Assembly (NCBI RefSeq): GCF_001638985.1
Contig: NW_017265135.1
Span: 2,657,223-2,721,222, forward strand
Direction of reading: 5' to 3'
Length of the DNA stretch: 64,000 bases
Source: Phycomyces blakesleeanus NRRL 1555(-)
Lineage: Eukaryota > Mucoromycota > Mucoromycetes > Mucorales > Phycomycetaceae
Shown: piece after piece, positions 1-10,411 of the stretch
How positions within the stretch are numbered: position 1 is the first letter of the stretch
Layout of the letters: each line of letters starts with the position of its first letter
The notes under the pieces: model-generated
Database searches by the model: none
What the model saw: the letters and a program-made list of their open reading frames with translations, nothing else
What the model was told of the DNA's origin: nothing
Made by a program: the position numbers and the translations under genes

Positions 1-365
1 AAATCAAATTCAAAACTAGTCTGTCAATGATGAGCAAACAAAAGGAAAGACAAAGTACTGAGTTGAAGTTCTCTGGAGGACGAGTAAAGAAACAAAAGGG
101 TAAAAAAAAGGCGATTTGAAGGCTGTTTAAACTCAATTAGGTAATCTAGAGGATGTCTATGATACACAATGCAAATCATTGGGCGGCGTGTGAGGATGTT
201 ACTATGAATATCAGGAGAATCATTTACAGGTACATAATTTGAAGTATTTTATTATGAGTAAAACAAAAAAAAACAGGTAGTATTTTAAATTAAAGAAGAA
301 AAAACAACAAGTGAAATATAATATAATATAATATAAAAAAGAAAGGGGGAAAAGTCAAGAAATAT

Positions 366-2210
366 CTACAATCTGTGCTTTGCCTCACTCAAAACAATAT
401 CATCGTAAAGAAGTGTAGTCAAGAAATCATCATATCGCTCGCCAGTAATATTGGTTGCAAATGCCTTTTTGGCAGCTTCGTATTTTGATTTAGAGTACTT
501 TTCGCCCAAAGACTCGCGAATCTTGTCTGTTTCTTCATCAAGTACCTTCAAAAGGTAATCACCCGTTACTATTTTGCCCTCGATAGTCTTGGTGTTGTGG
601 CGAGCCCACTGCCAAAGCTGAGAACGAGAAATTTCTGCTGTAGCTGCATCTTCCATAAGATTGTGAATAGGGACACAGCCAACTCCACGAAGCCAGGACT
701 CCATGTAAGCTAGGCCGATCTGGATATTGTCACGGATTCCCTTGTCTGAGACGTTGCCTTCAAAGTTAATATTCAATAGATCACTTTGGTTTACGGACAC
801 GTCTTCACGGCGAACGTGAAGCTGGTTAGGCTGGGGCATATGCTCATTGAAGATCTCAAAGGCGATCGTTACAAGATCTGGATGAGCGACCCAGGTGCCG
901 TCGTGACCAGCTTTGACCTCGCGAAGTTTATCAGCGCGGACTTTTGCCATAGCAACATCATTGGCTTTAGGATCGTTCTTGATAGGGATCTGGGCGGCCA
1001 TACCACCCATAGCATGAACACCTCTCTTGTGGCATGTTTTGATTAGCAGGCGGACATAGGCATCCATGAATGGAACGGTCATAGTAACAGCAGACCGCTC
1101 GGGCAATACATATTGGGGGTGTTGACGGAGCTTTTTGATAAAGCTAAAGATATAGTCCCAGCGACCACAGTTCAAACCGGATGAATGGTCACGAAGCTCG
1201 TAAATGATTTCATCCATCTCAAATGCAGCCATGATAGTTTCAATCAATACAGTGGCACGGATTGTACCTCTTGGGATATTGAGGCTGTCTTGTGCTTGAA
1301 AGAAGATGTCGTTCCAAAGTCTTTTATTTAAAAAGAAAAGAGAGAGAGAGAGGTGGTGCTTAATAACTTGATATTTTGTAAGTATTTTCTTTTATTGTGC
1401 TTACCTAGCTTCCAAATGAGATTCCATTTTGGGGAGATAAAAGTAGGGACCCTTTCCGTTCTTAATAAGCTCTTTTGCATTGTGAAAGAAATAAAGACCA
1501 AAATCAAATATCGAGGCGGAAGCAGGCTCGTTATCAATTAGAAGATGCTTTTCGACCATATGCCATCCTCTTGGTCTATTAAAAGTGTCGTTAATTATAC
1601 AGAAATCATTGATAGATAGATATTATATAATGTACCTGACAATAAGAGTGCACACCTTGCCGTCGTTGCGTAATTCGTACTTCTTTCCATTTGGATTGGT
1701 AAATGTGATCGTTCCACGGATAGCATCTCTAAGGTTAACTTGGCCGCTCAGCATTACGTCCCAGGTTGGTGCACTGGAATCTTTGAAAATAAAATTGAAA
1801 ACAAATGTTAGTATCTACAATATAATAGACTTGTTAGATTTCTTACCCTCAAAATCGGCCATGAAAGTGGAAGCGCCGGAATTCAAGGCGTTAATGACCA
1901 TTTTGCGATCGACTGGGCCAGTAATCTCTACACGGCGGTCCTGAAGTCCAGGCGCAGGCTTTGCAGCACGCCATGTGTCATCGTTACGGACAGAGGCGGT
2001 ATCGGGTAAGAAGTCGGGTAGAACACCTCGGTCTAATTCATTCTGACGGCTTGATCTCTTATCGAGAAGGGCCTTGCGGGTGGCGTTAAATGTACGTTGA
2101 AGAGTGGCAACAAATTTTAGGGCTTCAGGTGTCAGAATCTCGGCTTGGACTGGACTGACAGGTCCCAATACAATGACGCCAGGAGTATTAGATTGGAAAT
2201 TTGATGACAT
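366..2210 (-). CDS. MLS1: Malate synthase, 4 exons, 544 aa
   Basis: Condenses glyoxylate with acetyl-CoA to malate in the glyoxylate cycle, normally in peroxisomes/glyoxysomes of fungi. Exons on the minus strand are 2210-1847, 1780-1636, 1575-1405 and 1320-366; all junctions are GT-AG and the phases close to 544 codons plus stop, close to the usual length of fungal malate synthases. Family blocks are visible: [13 protein letters not shown] across the first splice, [38 protein letters not shown] and the HDGTWVAHP block near the active site. The protein ends AKHRL; HRL is a variant PTS1 tripeptide (known to me from yeast Eci1) rather than the usual SKL. ATG at 2210 is preceded by a TATA-like box at 2281-2289. 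Identification is firm; peroxisomal targeting is inferred from the tail only. Confidence 0.96.
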
Positions 2211-2280
2211 TTTGTCTTTTTGTTTTTTTTATAGAAAAGTGATGAATGAAGAAAGAAGAGTATTGAAGTTGTGATTCTGC

Positions 2281-2289
2281 TTTTATATA
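2281..2289 (-). promoter_or_regulatory. TATA-like box of malate synthase
   Basis: Minus-strand TATATAAAA lies about 70 nt upstream of the malate synthase ATG, a normal distance for a fungal core promoter. Confidence 0.45.
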
Positions 2290-2342
2290 GGATCGAGTGT
2301 CTTTTATACTTTTGATTCTTTTCCCGAACTTTTTTTTTATAT

Positions 2343-2380
2343 ATTATTTTTATTTTTATTTTTATTTTTATTTTTATTTC
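2343..2380. repeat. (ATTTTT)n microsatellite
   Basis: About six units of a TTTTTA hexamer lie upstream of malate synthase. It is a simple repeat with no gene content. Confidence 0.8.
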
Positions 2381-2399
2381 TGATAACCACATGAAGATG

Positions 2400-5280
2400 G
2401 AAAGATGCGGAAAATAAGGGTCTAAAGAAAGAAAAGCGTGATCGTGCGTATATTTTATATACGTCTCTTGATCATACTACATGCAAAAGTAATTTAAAGG
2501 CATTGCTGTTTCAATTAAATAAATATCCATAGCCATTGCTTTCATTTGTTGCAGACTTTTCGTATGCTTTACTTGGCTGTAAAATATCATTATTTGTAAC
2601 CCGTCTTTCTCTTTTCATACATCAGACAGAAAGTATATTGTGGCCGATATATAAATAATAAGCACAGGGGGGTAGCTTCAAAGATTAAGGTGGTATTCCT
2701 TATTATTACCCTGGGTCTCAAACATTCGAGATACCAACAATGACGATGTATCCAAACGTTCTAGAAAGTCTGATTTTTTTATAATACATGTACTGACCAT
2801 GACAATAATTAATCAAGTACTATTCGCTCTCAACAATGGGTCATAATGGATCATCGATTATCCGGTAACTAGGCAGTCAACCCTCTGTTTGTTAGATCTA
2901 GGAAAACAAACAAGCGATATATTAGAACATTCAAGCCATCAACAAACTTATAGGAGAATTCAGAACGGAGAGAAGATTAAGAGAGAGAGAAATGAGAGGG
3001 ATATCGATACAGGCAGGCAGGCAGGCAGAAACACACATTAGGTTTTTTAAAAAAAAAACTTGAATATTTGCATACGATTGGAAAAGTATAAAGATATTCA
3101 AGACAAAAGAACGAATAAATCAATAGAGTTTCTTTCTTTGGTTTGCTTCAAACTTTCGGTTATATAATGCAAATAATGATAATAATAAAGTGCTTATTTG
3201 GGCGTATTTTCAATAGAATCAACATAAAACAATTCTATTATTCCAAGTCTATTTATCTGCTATATATCTCAAAAGACACTTCTTCTTAATACTTTATAAG
3301 GTTTGCTTTCTATAAAGAAAAATAAGCAAGAGTTTTTATTGTAGTTTTACGAGACTATTTCTGATGCTGTCATAACTAATTCAGCTGTATTGATTTAAAA
3401 TAAGCTGTACTTTTTAGGGCGGGGGAAATTCGATACGTTCAAAGATGATATAGATCCATGTATTTTATCTCAATTATGTCAGACAGCTTGTATCCCGTGT
3501 AGTGTGCGGGGTAAATCTAATTATATATATAAAAAGCAATGATGTTCTTGCCTATCTCCTTTTCGACTTTCCTAATTGAATACATTTGTCCGAATTTATC
3601 CACAACATATATCCGTTGCCTTTAAGCTTTATTTTTATTTTTATTAGGGAAAATGGTCTACCATATACTGGTAATCTGAGCAAACTGATCCAATCATAAG
3701 CTCTCTCCCCACGATTTAATACAGTGTTTCGATTTTGAATTCAGACGATTTTTTGGTGGACTTTTGAAAAAAAAAATTCAGAAGAAATAGATTTATTTTC
3801 AGACACAGATATTTTTTCAGACTTTTTTTTACTAAATTTGGACAGAAAAAAAATCATCTGAACGGTACTGGTACCTCGATGAAGGCACAGAAAAGCACAA
3901 TGCTAGAGATTAATAAAGTATAACAAAGACAACCGAAACAGAGTAGAGAATAGTAGACTATTATATAATAGGCAAAAAAGTATTAATCTACAGATAATTT
4001 TACATAGTCTGGTATGGTGAAATAATGATTAGATAATCTAATACTTCATTAATGACTCTGATCTATTCTATGAATTTTCTTAATTTTATGGTTTTTTATT
4101 TTTTTCTCATGCAATAATATTTGGTATTGTTTTGTGAGAGAAATACTGATACATAATGGGAAATATAAAAGTGTAGAACCGAAAAGATTCTTAATTCAGC
4201 GTTTGAAAGCAAGGTAGAATGATGGATTGAAATAAGTCAGGCCTCCATTGTAAGTTTGGGGATCTAAATTTGTTTCAATAAGGGAATCGTCTTTTCTGTA
4301 AACTCTCTACCAGAATTTCAGTAGTATTTACAGCTTTTCCAACCTAAAGTTTAACGTATCTGCCATGACTATCCTCTCAATGGTCAATTGCTTCATAGGA
4401 AAATGCTTTGAGAGATTCACAAATATCGACTTCATTATATGAGAAATCTTGCTACTATCGTTCAATATTTTTGTAGAATATGTCTCTACCTTTTTTACTT
4501 CCGCGACTTCAAACTTGCATAGGTTTTAATATATTATCATGTCTGGGATATTTCCCATCGGCTATTATCTCATTCTGCTGGTATGAGATATCTTGCATTT
4601 TTTGTTGTTTTTCTTCTTCTTCTAAACAAGAGAGCGTGTTTAATCTTTCACTATTTAATAGAGAAGTTTGTACTGTGCTAGATGGATTTCAAATTACGTT
4701 TATACCTGCGAAGCTGAATATTGCTAGAATCGAATAACCCATTTACACAGCCCCAAGCTCGTCTAATCATATCTTTTTCTTATTAGTCTGTAGTTTATAG
4801 ACAGTACAAGATAAAAATGGCGGTGGAATTTTGTAATACCTTTTTCAACTAGTAAAGAGCTCAATTTTGAAATGAATCAATGATTTGGGTATTGTGACAT
4901 GAAAATATTGCTCGTAATTATTATCATTTTATCCAAAACTAAAGATATTATTAAGTATTAAAAAGAAAGCAAATAGAGGTTATATGCTTATTTTTGATAT
5001 ACTTATTACTTTTATTGTTATAGTAAAAGCTTTATTTGACAATAGAAAAATTGACTATATTTTAATTTTATAAATTATTACTAATGATATTTTCATATTA
5101 AAAATCACAGAAATATCATTAACTTTCGATAAAGAAAGCAGATATATGTTTATTTTGAGTATAGCTTCTACTCTTATAGCTATTATATATATTTCTTTAA
5201 TATATTTCTTAAAAACACTTCTTAAAATATACTTCTTCAATTTTATTAATATAGTATACTAATATGTCTATAATATAATA
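2400..5280. other. AT-rich intergenic DNA with a decayed coding-like stretch
   Basis: No intact gene is visible. A CAGG tetranucleotide run lies near 3010-3027. Between about 4140 and 4740 the minus strand reads as coding-like segments broken by stops (see findings). The rest is low-complexity AT-rich sequence. Confidence 0.5.
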
Positions 5281-5321
5281 AAATTCATCACTACAGGAAA
5301 AAAAGAAGTGCTTCTGGGGGT

Positions 5322-5390
5322 TTCCTGGGTGGCTGCCCAGGAAGCTATCCAGAGGGAGCTTTTCATTCTCCCCTCCCCCCCCCCCCCCCC
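5322..5390. repeat. GC-rich hairpin followed by a C16 tract
   Basis: A perfect 8-bp stem (5322-5329 pairs with 5336-5343, 6-nt loop) is followed about 30 nt later by a run of 16 C at 5375-5390. This is a GC-rich island inside strongly AT-rich DNA. A hairpin near an element end can mark transposon termini (for example Helitrons), but no partner end was recognised. The true length of the C run may be mis-assembled. Confidence 0.6.
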
Positions 5391-5756
5391 TTTCCCACCT
5401 CTTGCCTGTTATGGATTATTACATAAATCTGCTATCTAACAGATATGAAACTTTATTCATTTATTGATATACTTTTCTGTAGCTTATATGTGTCTTTTTA
5501 TTAGTACTTATATATGCGAGTTCTGGTTTAAGATTCATCTTTATTGGGCATTACAGATGTTTACTTAAGATTATATTTCAAATCATTAGTCACTTTACAA
5601 GTAATGTTTACTTAATTGGGCTTTATTTATATATAATTTAGATTCTTTATCTTTTTAATTGGATGGTAAATTCATTTTTTACTAAAATTTCTTATACAAG
5701 GTGATTTTATTGGGTGTTGTAACAGAAGTAGATCTTATAAAAAGTGTTTTATTGGT

Positions 5757-6292
5757 TGTTGTCGTAAATGAATATTGACTACTGCTGTAATTGAGAATAA
5801 GTCTGAAGGAAATAATACAAGGCCTCAGCTATTCCAGTCAAAGGTGTCTACCAATTACTTTATTATTTAACACACAGGTTTAGCATGCATGATAGTGATT
5901 ATATCTCATATGATGATATCACCATAATATGGGATACATCAGTAGATTATTATAAGCATAATTATAACTCATAAACACATTTACTTTCGATGTTAATACT
6001 TCATTGGGACTACACGCATTTATATAATTAATCATACATTAATTATCCCAAGATCACGTTGCTCTGATTAAGGCTCAGATAGGATCGATTACCTGACCCC
6101 AGTCATATAATTTTCCCGATCCAAAATAATATAAATAGCAGTAGTAGTTCAGTGTAGGAACCTGGTCAAACTTTGATACAAAATCTTTTCTCAATAAACA
6201 AAACCTACACAAGTTCTCACGAATCTTCGTTCCTAATCTCAAATCTTCAATTCTTCCTCTTAAAAACTTCTTCAACTTCAACCACCACAACA
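5757..6292 (+). repeat. LTR-like repeat, copy 1
   Basis: A 536-bp unit starts TGTTGTCG and ends CCACAACA, the TG...CA borders of LTRs. It is clearly homologous over its whole length to 8364-8897 and more distantly to 8928-9557. It keeps the most C and G of the three copies. No convincing 5-bp target duplication or primer-binding site was found, so it may be a solo LTR or one end of a decayed element. Confidence 0.7.
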
Positions 6293-8363
6293 GTTGTCAT
6301 ACTGAAAATAGCTTATTATATATAAATTTTACTGTCCAGATCTTATCTTGTTTACTATATATTTTATTTATAACTAATATATTATGATATACTACCTACC
6401 AGTCATAGAATTATTGAGGTATTCGAGATTATTATTAGATTAGTATCTTAATAATAAGAAAAGTGAATACTATGAGAGTGTTATTTATTAAAGAAACAAA
6501 ATAATATTGTTTATATCTACTACTATTAAAATCTCTGTAATTCAAATCTCTGTTGTGTAATAGTTGGTTTATACTATATGAGTATGTAGTGTATGTATAG
6601 CTGCTATATAACAGTTCTGGAGATTGTTAACTTGTCAGATTCATTAGTAAGAAAGAATCAGTATTTGGTTGTAGAGTTTGCTATTCATTCAATTGTGATA
6701 TATATACTACAATTATAATTTACTGTTATTTCTTATGGTTTTTCTATAATTAACTAACTTTTGTAGCAGATATTTAATTCTTATAAAACCTGATAAAGTC
6801 TATGTCATTTCTTTTAAATAAAAATACATATCTAATATATATGGAACTCTTGTTCTCTTACAATATAGAGTTTTAGCTTTAATTTAGCTTTAAAGCTTGT
6901 ATGGAAGGAAGAAGAGCTAATTCATTGTAAACAAGATAGATAGATATGTTAACAGTTATTTTTTTTTCTTATTTACTTTAATCCTGAAATCATGGCTTAT
7001 CATTTTATATGTATGTCTCAGAGTTGTATTCTTTATATTGGGTAATTATCTTAACATTAGATCATTACTATTCTATAAGATTTTATATTAGTTTATATGT
7101 TTTATCTTCTTTTATAGTTTTTTATATCATAGATTAAAGTGAGCTTTAAAATTGTTTAGCTACTCATATTTTTATACATATCAAAAGCTTTCAAGTTTAT
7201 TTTCTCTTGCTCCTTATAAAGTTATTACTAGTCTTATCTCACAGCAAAAAGTATTTCTTATATATTCTGAAATATTTAAAAGCTTAAATAATTTATATTG
7301 GTTATAATTATAAGAAAAAATAAGAAATATAAGCTTAATATAGAAAAGAAAGGAATAGAAAGAATTTTTTTGTTATTATTTGTTATATTTTTAGAAAAGA
7401 AAGAAAAACAAAGTGCAGACGAGAAGTACGGTGAGACTTTGTTTATTGATGAAAAGAGAGATGATCTTCTATTGCTATTTGCTATGTGAGTTTATATAGA
7501 CATTGCGTGTGTATTTAGAATAATGATATGAGTATATCATGTGATGTCTGTTTTCTTATATCATAGATAATATATTGTTAAGTTATTACCCACGCTCTTG
7601 TTTGAGTGATTAGTGATGTTGACTAAGGTGTGTGACCTTGTTATCGGTATATTCTTTATTTAATGATAGTGTGAGAAATAATGTATAATTGATACTGGTC
7701 GCTTATTCAATATGTCTTTGTCTTATTGTCTGTGCGCTCTATTTGAATCTACGATTATGTTGGATACAACATTATTATTAATTTTTTTTTGGCAAATATA
7801 ATAGCTTTATAAGAATTGTTTTTTATAAAGACGCTGCAATAATACTTTTATATTTAATTACTATTTTAGATTTTTAGATAATATATAATATTTCAGATAT
7901 AAAAATAATAGAAAATAATAAATTTAAAAGATAAAAATGTATAGAAATACTTTGAGACTATATATAAGTTTTTCTTTATTTATAAATAAAAGTATTTTTT
8001 ATAAGAAAATATAATCTGTTCTTGTCATTATATTTTAGTTTCTTAAGATTTTTTTAATTTATTATATTTAGTTATTAGAGTGTATTTACTGCTGAATTAT
8101 TATCAGTGTTATAATTATAATATTAAGTCATAAATAGTATTTCTTTAGCTTTTATCCATTCTTCTCTTTATATTTAAGCTTTAAAATTTTCTACTAAATT
8201 AGTTGCATATATTATTGACATAGTTTAAGTGACAGTATAATATAATTATTTTAATGACTTTTAAAATACTATCTACTATAATAATTATAATAATTATTAG
8301 CCAATTATTTAATTATTTTTTATATATTATATACTGATAAGATAATATTTGCTAAATTATTTC
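6293..8363. other. AT-rich DNA between LTR-like copies 1 and 2
   Basis: This 2.07-kb stretch is very AT-rich. It has no recognisable gag, protease, RT or integrase motif and no intact gene. If copies 1 and 2 are paired LTRs this would be the wreck of an internal region, but the sequence does not show it. The longest reading frame (7298-7489, +) is low-complexity lysine-rich and not credible. Confidence 0.5.
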
Positions 8364-8897
8364 TGTTGTAAATGAGTATTGACTACTGCTGTAATTGAAG
8401 ATAAATCTGAAGGAAATAATATAAGATCTCAGCTATTCTAGTCAAAAGTATCTATCAATTACTTTATTATTTAATATACAGGTTTATTATGCACAATAGT
8501 AATTATATTTCATATGATGATATCTCTATAATATGGGATACATCAATGAATTATTATAAGTATAATTATAACTCATAAACACATTTACTTTCTATGTTAA
8601 TACTTTATTGGGACTACATACATTTATATAATTAATCATACATTAAGTATCCTAATATCACATTACTCTAATTAAGGCTCAGATAAGATTGATTATCTGA
8701 TCTCAGTCATATGCTTTTTCCAATTCAAAATAATATAAATAGTAGTAGTAGTTCAGTATAAAAATATTGTTAAATTTTGATATCAAATCTTTTCTTAATA
8801 AACAAATCATATACAAGTTCTTATAAATCTTCATTTCTCACTTTCAAATCTTGAATTCTTCTTAATACTTTCTTTAAAACCTTCCACTACCACAACA
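8364..8897 (+). repeat. LTR-like repeat, copy 2
   Basis: This 534-bp copy starts TGTTGTAAATG and ends CCACAACA. It aligns end to end with 5757-6292. Most differences are C to T or G to A relative to copy 1, for example ACAAGGCCTCAGC against ATAAGATCTCAGC. Confidence 0.7.
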
Positions 8898-8927
8898 ACT
8901 ATAATAAAAAACAAATTGATATACTAG

Positions 8928-9557
8928 TGTTATAAATGAGTATTGATTACTACTGAATCTGAGAATAAGACTGAAGAATAAAATAATATACTCAGCTATT
9001 TCAGTCACATAGATCTGCCTTTATGATATTATCTAATACATAGATTATCATATACATAATTGATTATTTGTTATTACCATCATGACATGAGATATACAAA
9101 TACATATATATTATATATATAATAGCATTATATTTTATCTATATATTTCTTTTATTATACAGATATTTAATTGAGAGACTACAACTACAACTATTTAATA
9201 TTATGAAATATTATCTGAGTATCTGGGTTGTAATAGTAAAATATTATCAATAGCATAAATGCTCTTCTTTACCAAAACTCTCGGATTGATCTGACTGGAG
9301 AAGTATCATATTAATTAGTCTTTCCATATCTTTTCAGAAGAACAATACTCTTGGAAGATGACTCATTATGATACAGATTACTTAAGCACATACTGAATTA
9401 CAAATTAGAATAACATATAAATATCAGTAGATAGTTTCTTGTAGAGAAAAAATCGAATTTTACTATTCTTTATTTTTCTTTTGAAATAAACAACTTACAC
9501 AAGTTCTCACAAATTTTTTGTCTATATTGTATTTTGCTTTATTTTCTCTCCACAATA
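8928..9557 (+). repeat. LTR-like repeat, copy 3 (diverged)
   Basis: It begins TGTTATAAATGAGTATTGATTAC like the start of copy 2. It ends with a block matching ACACAAGTTCTCACAAAT and CCACAATA in the other copies. The middle is diverged. A truncated LINE tail starts directly at its end. Confidence 0.55.
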
Positions 9558-9738
9558 ACTAGCTTAAGTATTTTCTATCTAATTTCCTCTCTTGTTTCGT
9601 TCCGTTTTTTCTTATTTTTTCATATATTTTCTCTCTTATTTTTCTATCTCTTATCTGTTCAATTAAGTTTATTTTGATGGTATCTTAAAAGCTGCATGCA
9701 GAGTGTAATAGTAAATCAATAAAATATTAAAAAAAAAA
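9558..9738 (+). mobile_element. 5'-truncated LINE copy (3' UTR only) with poly(A)
   Basis: This segment aligns with the last part of the full LINE, about 15463-15645, including AGCTTAAGTATT, CTCTTATCTGTTCAATTAAGT and AAAAGCTGCA..CAGAG. It ends in a run of ten A. A short 3'-only copy with a poly(A) tail is the typical product of incomplete target-primed reverse transcription. Several differences from the full copy are C to T in this fragment. Confidence 0.85.
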
Positions 9739-9807
9739 GTTGATATCATGCCAAACGTGTAATTGTTATGTATGTTAAATGTACACACATTTATCACAAT
9801 CATGTGA

Positions 9808-9880
9808 TTCCTCAATGGTCTAGTGGTTATGATCCGTCGCTTTCACCGTCGTGACCGGGGTTCGATTCCCCGTTGGGGAA
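9808..9880 (+). tRNA. tRNA-Glu (anticodon TTC)
   Basis: A 73-nt cloverleaf folds with a fully paired 7-bp acceptor stem (TTCCTCA with TGGGGAA, one G-T pair), an A box TGGTCTAGTGG, anticodon loop CTTTCAC and B box GGTTCGATTCC. No intron is present. A T5 run at 9886-9890 is a normal Pol III terminator. The anticodon stem CGTCG/CGTCG contains a central T-T mismatch, where a perfect stem would need CGACG. It may be functional with the mismatch or a slightly decayed copy. Confidence 0.88.
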
Positions 9881-10260
9881 ATTCATTTTTGCCGAGTTTG
9901 TGCGGTGTCTGAATTATGTTCAGCCAATCATAATGTCGGGGATTTTTTTGAAGAAATCATAAAATATGTAGTTTACTGCAGTGTTGTTCCTGATCTAGAC
10001 TATCTTCCAATTCACTGTAAACGTAGCCAAATCGGTCAAGCCTTAATAACACAGGAGTATAGCAAATGTGAGAGAGGATAAAAGATGATTTTTATTATTT
10101 TGATTTTGGGTTATCTTATATACTTTTTGAAATGGCTCTTCATCTTTGACTACACTCAAGTAGTGTCTAATAATATTACAAATTTCTAAAATTACAAACT
10201 GATGAATAATCATTCTAATTCCTGCTTCTTTTGTAAGAACAAGTCATTAGAACTTGTATC
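9881..10260. other. Stretch between tRNA-Glu and the recombinase relic
   Basis: No gene was recognised. The plus-strand frame overlapping the tRNA and running to 10081 is not credible because its first part is the tRNA itself. Confidence 0.4.
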
Positions 10261-10361
10261 ACCAAAATTAAGCACAACAACTGTATATCTGATTATGAAA
10301 CATTACAAGTCAAGACTATAATGATTTTGTGTATGGCAATAATATTATATTCCAGATCTGA
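10261..10361 (+). pseudogene. DIRS-type tyrosine recombinase relic, left part
   Basis: In one frame the sequence reads DYETLQVKTIMILCMAII then LYSRSD, which resembles the N-terminal catalytic Arg block of DIRS-type recombinases. It is interrupted at 10361 by the LINE and resumes in the same frame after the target-site duplication at 15656. The segment is short, so family assignment relies on the right part. Confidence 0.6.
10346..10361 (+). repeat. Left target-site duplication of the LINE
   Basis: TATATTCCAGATCTGA occurs here and again at 15656-15671, flanking the LINE exactly. The first four or five bases are ambiguous because the LINE tail is a (TA)n run. Confidence 0.88.
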
Positions 10362-10411
10362 CGGAAATTCATATAACTGATACAAGTTAATACCAATTAA
10401 CGTTTTCTGAC

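Noticed and set aside
6293..8363. Internal coding region of an LTR retrotransposon
   Set aside because: No gag or pol motif, primer-binding site or matching target duplication could be found, so pairing of LTR copies 1 and 2 is not claimed.
9851..10081. Plus-strand frame of 76 codons after the tRNA
   Set aside because: Its first third is the tRNA gene, it has no usual ATG and it ends in recombinase-relic flank.
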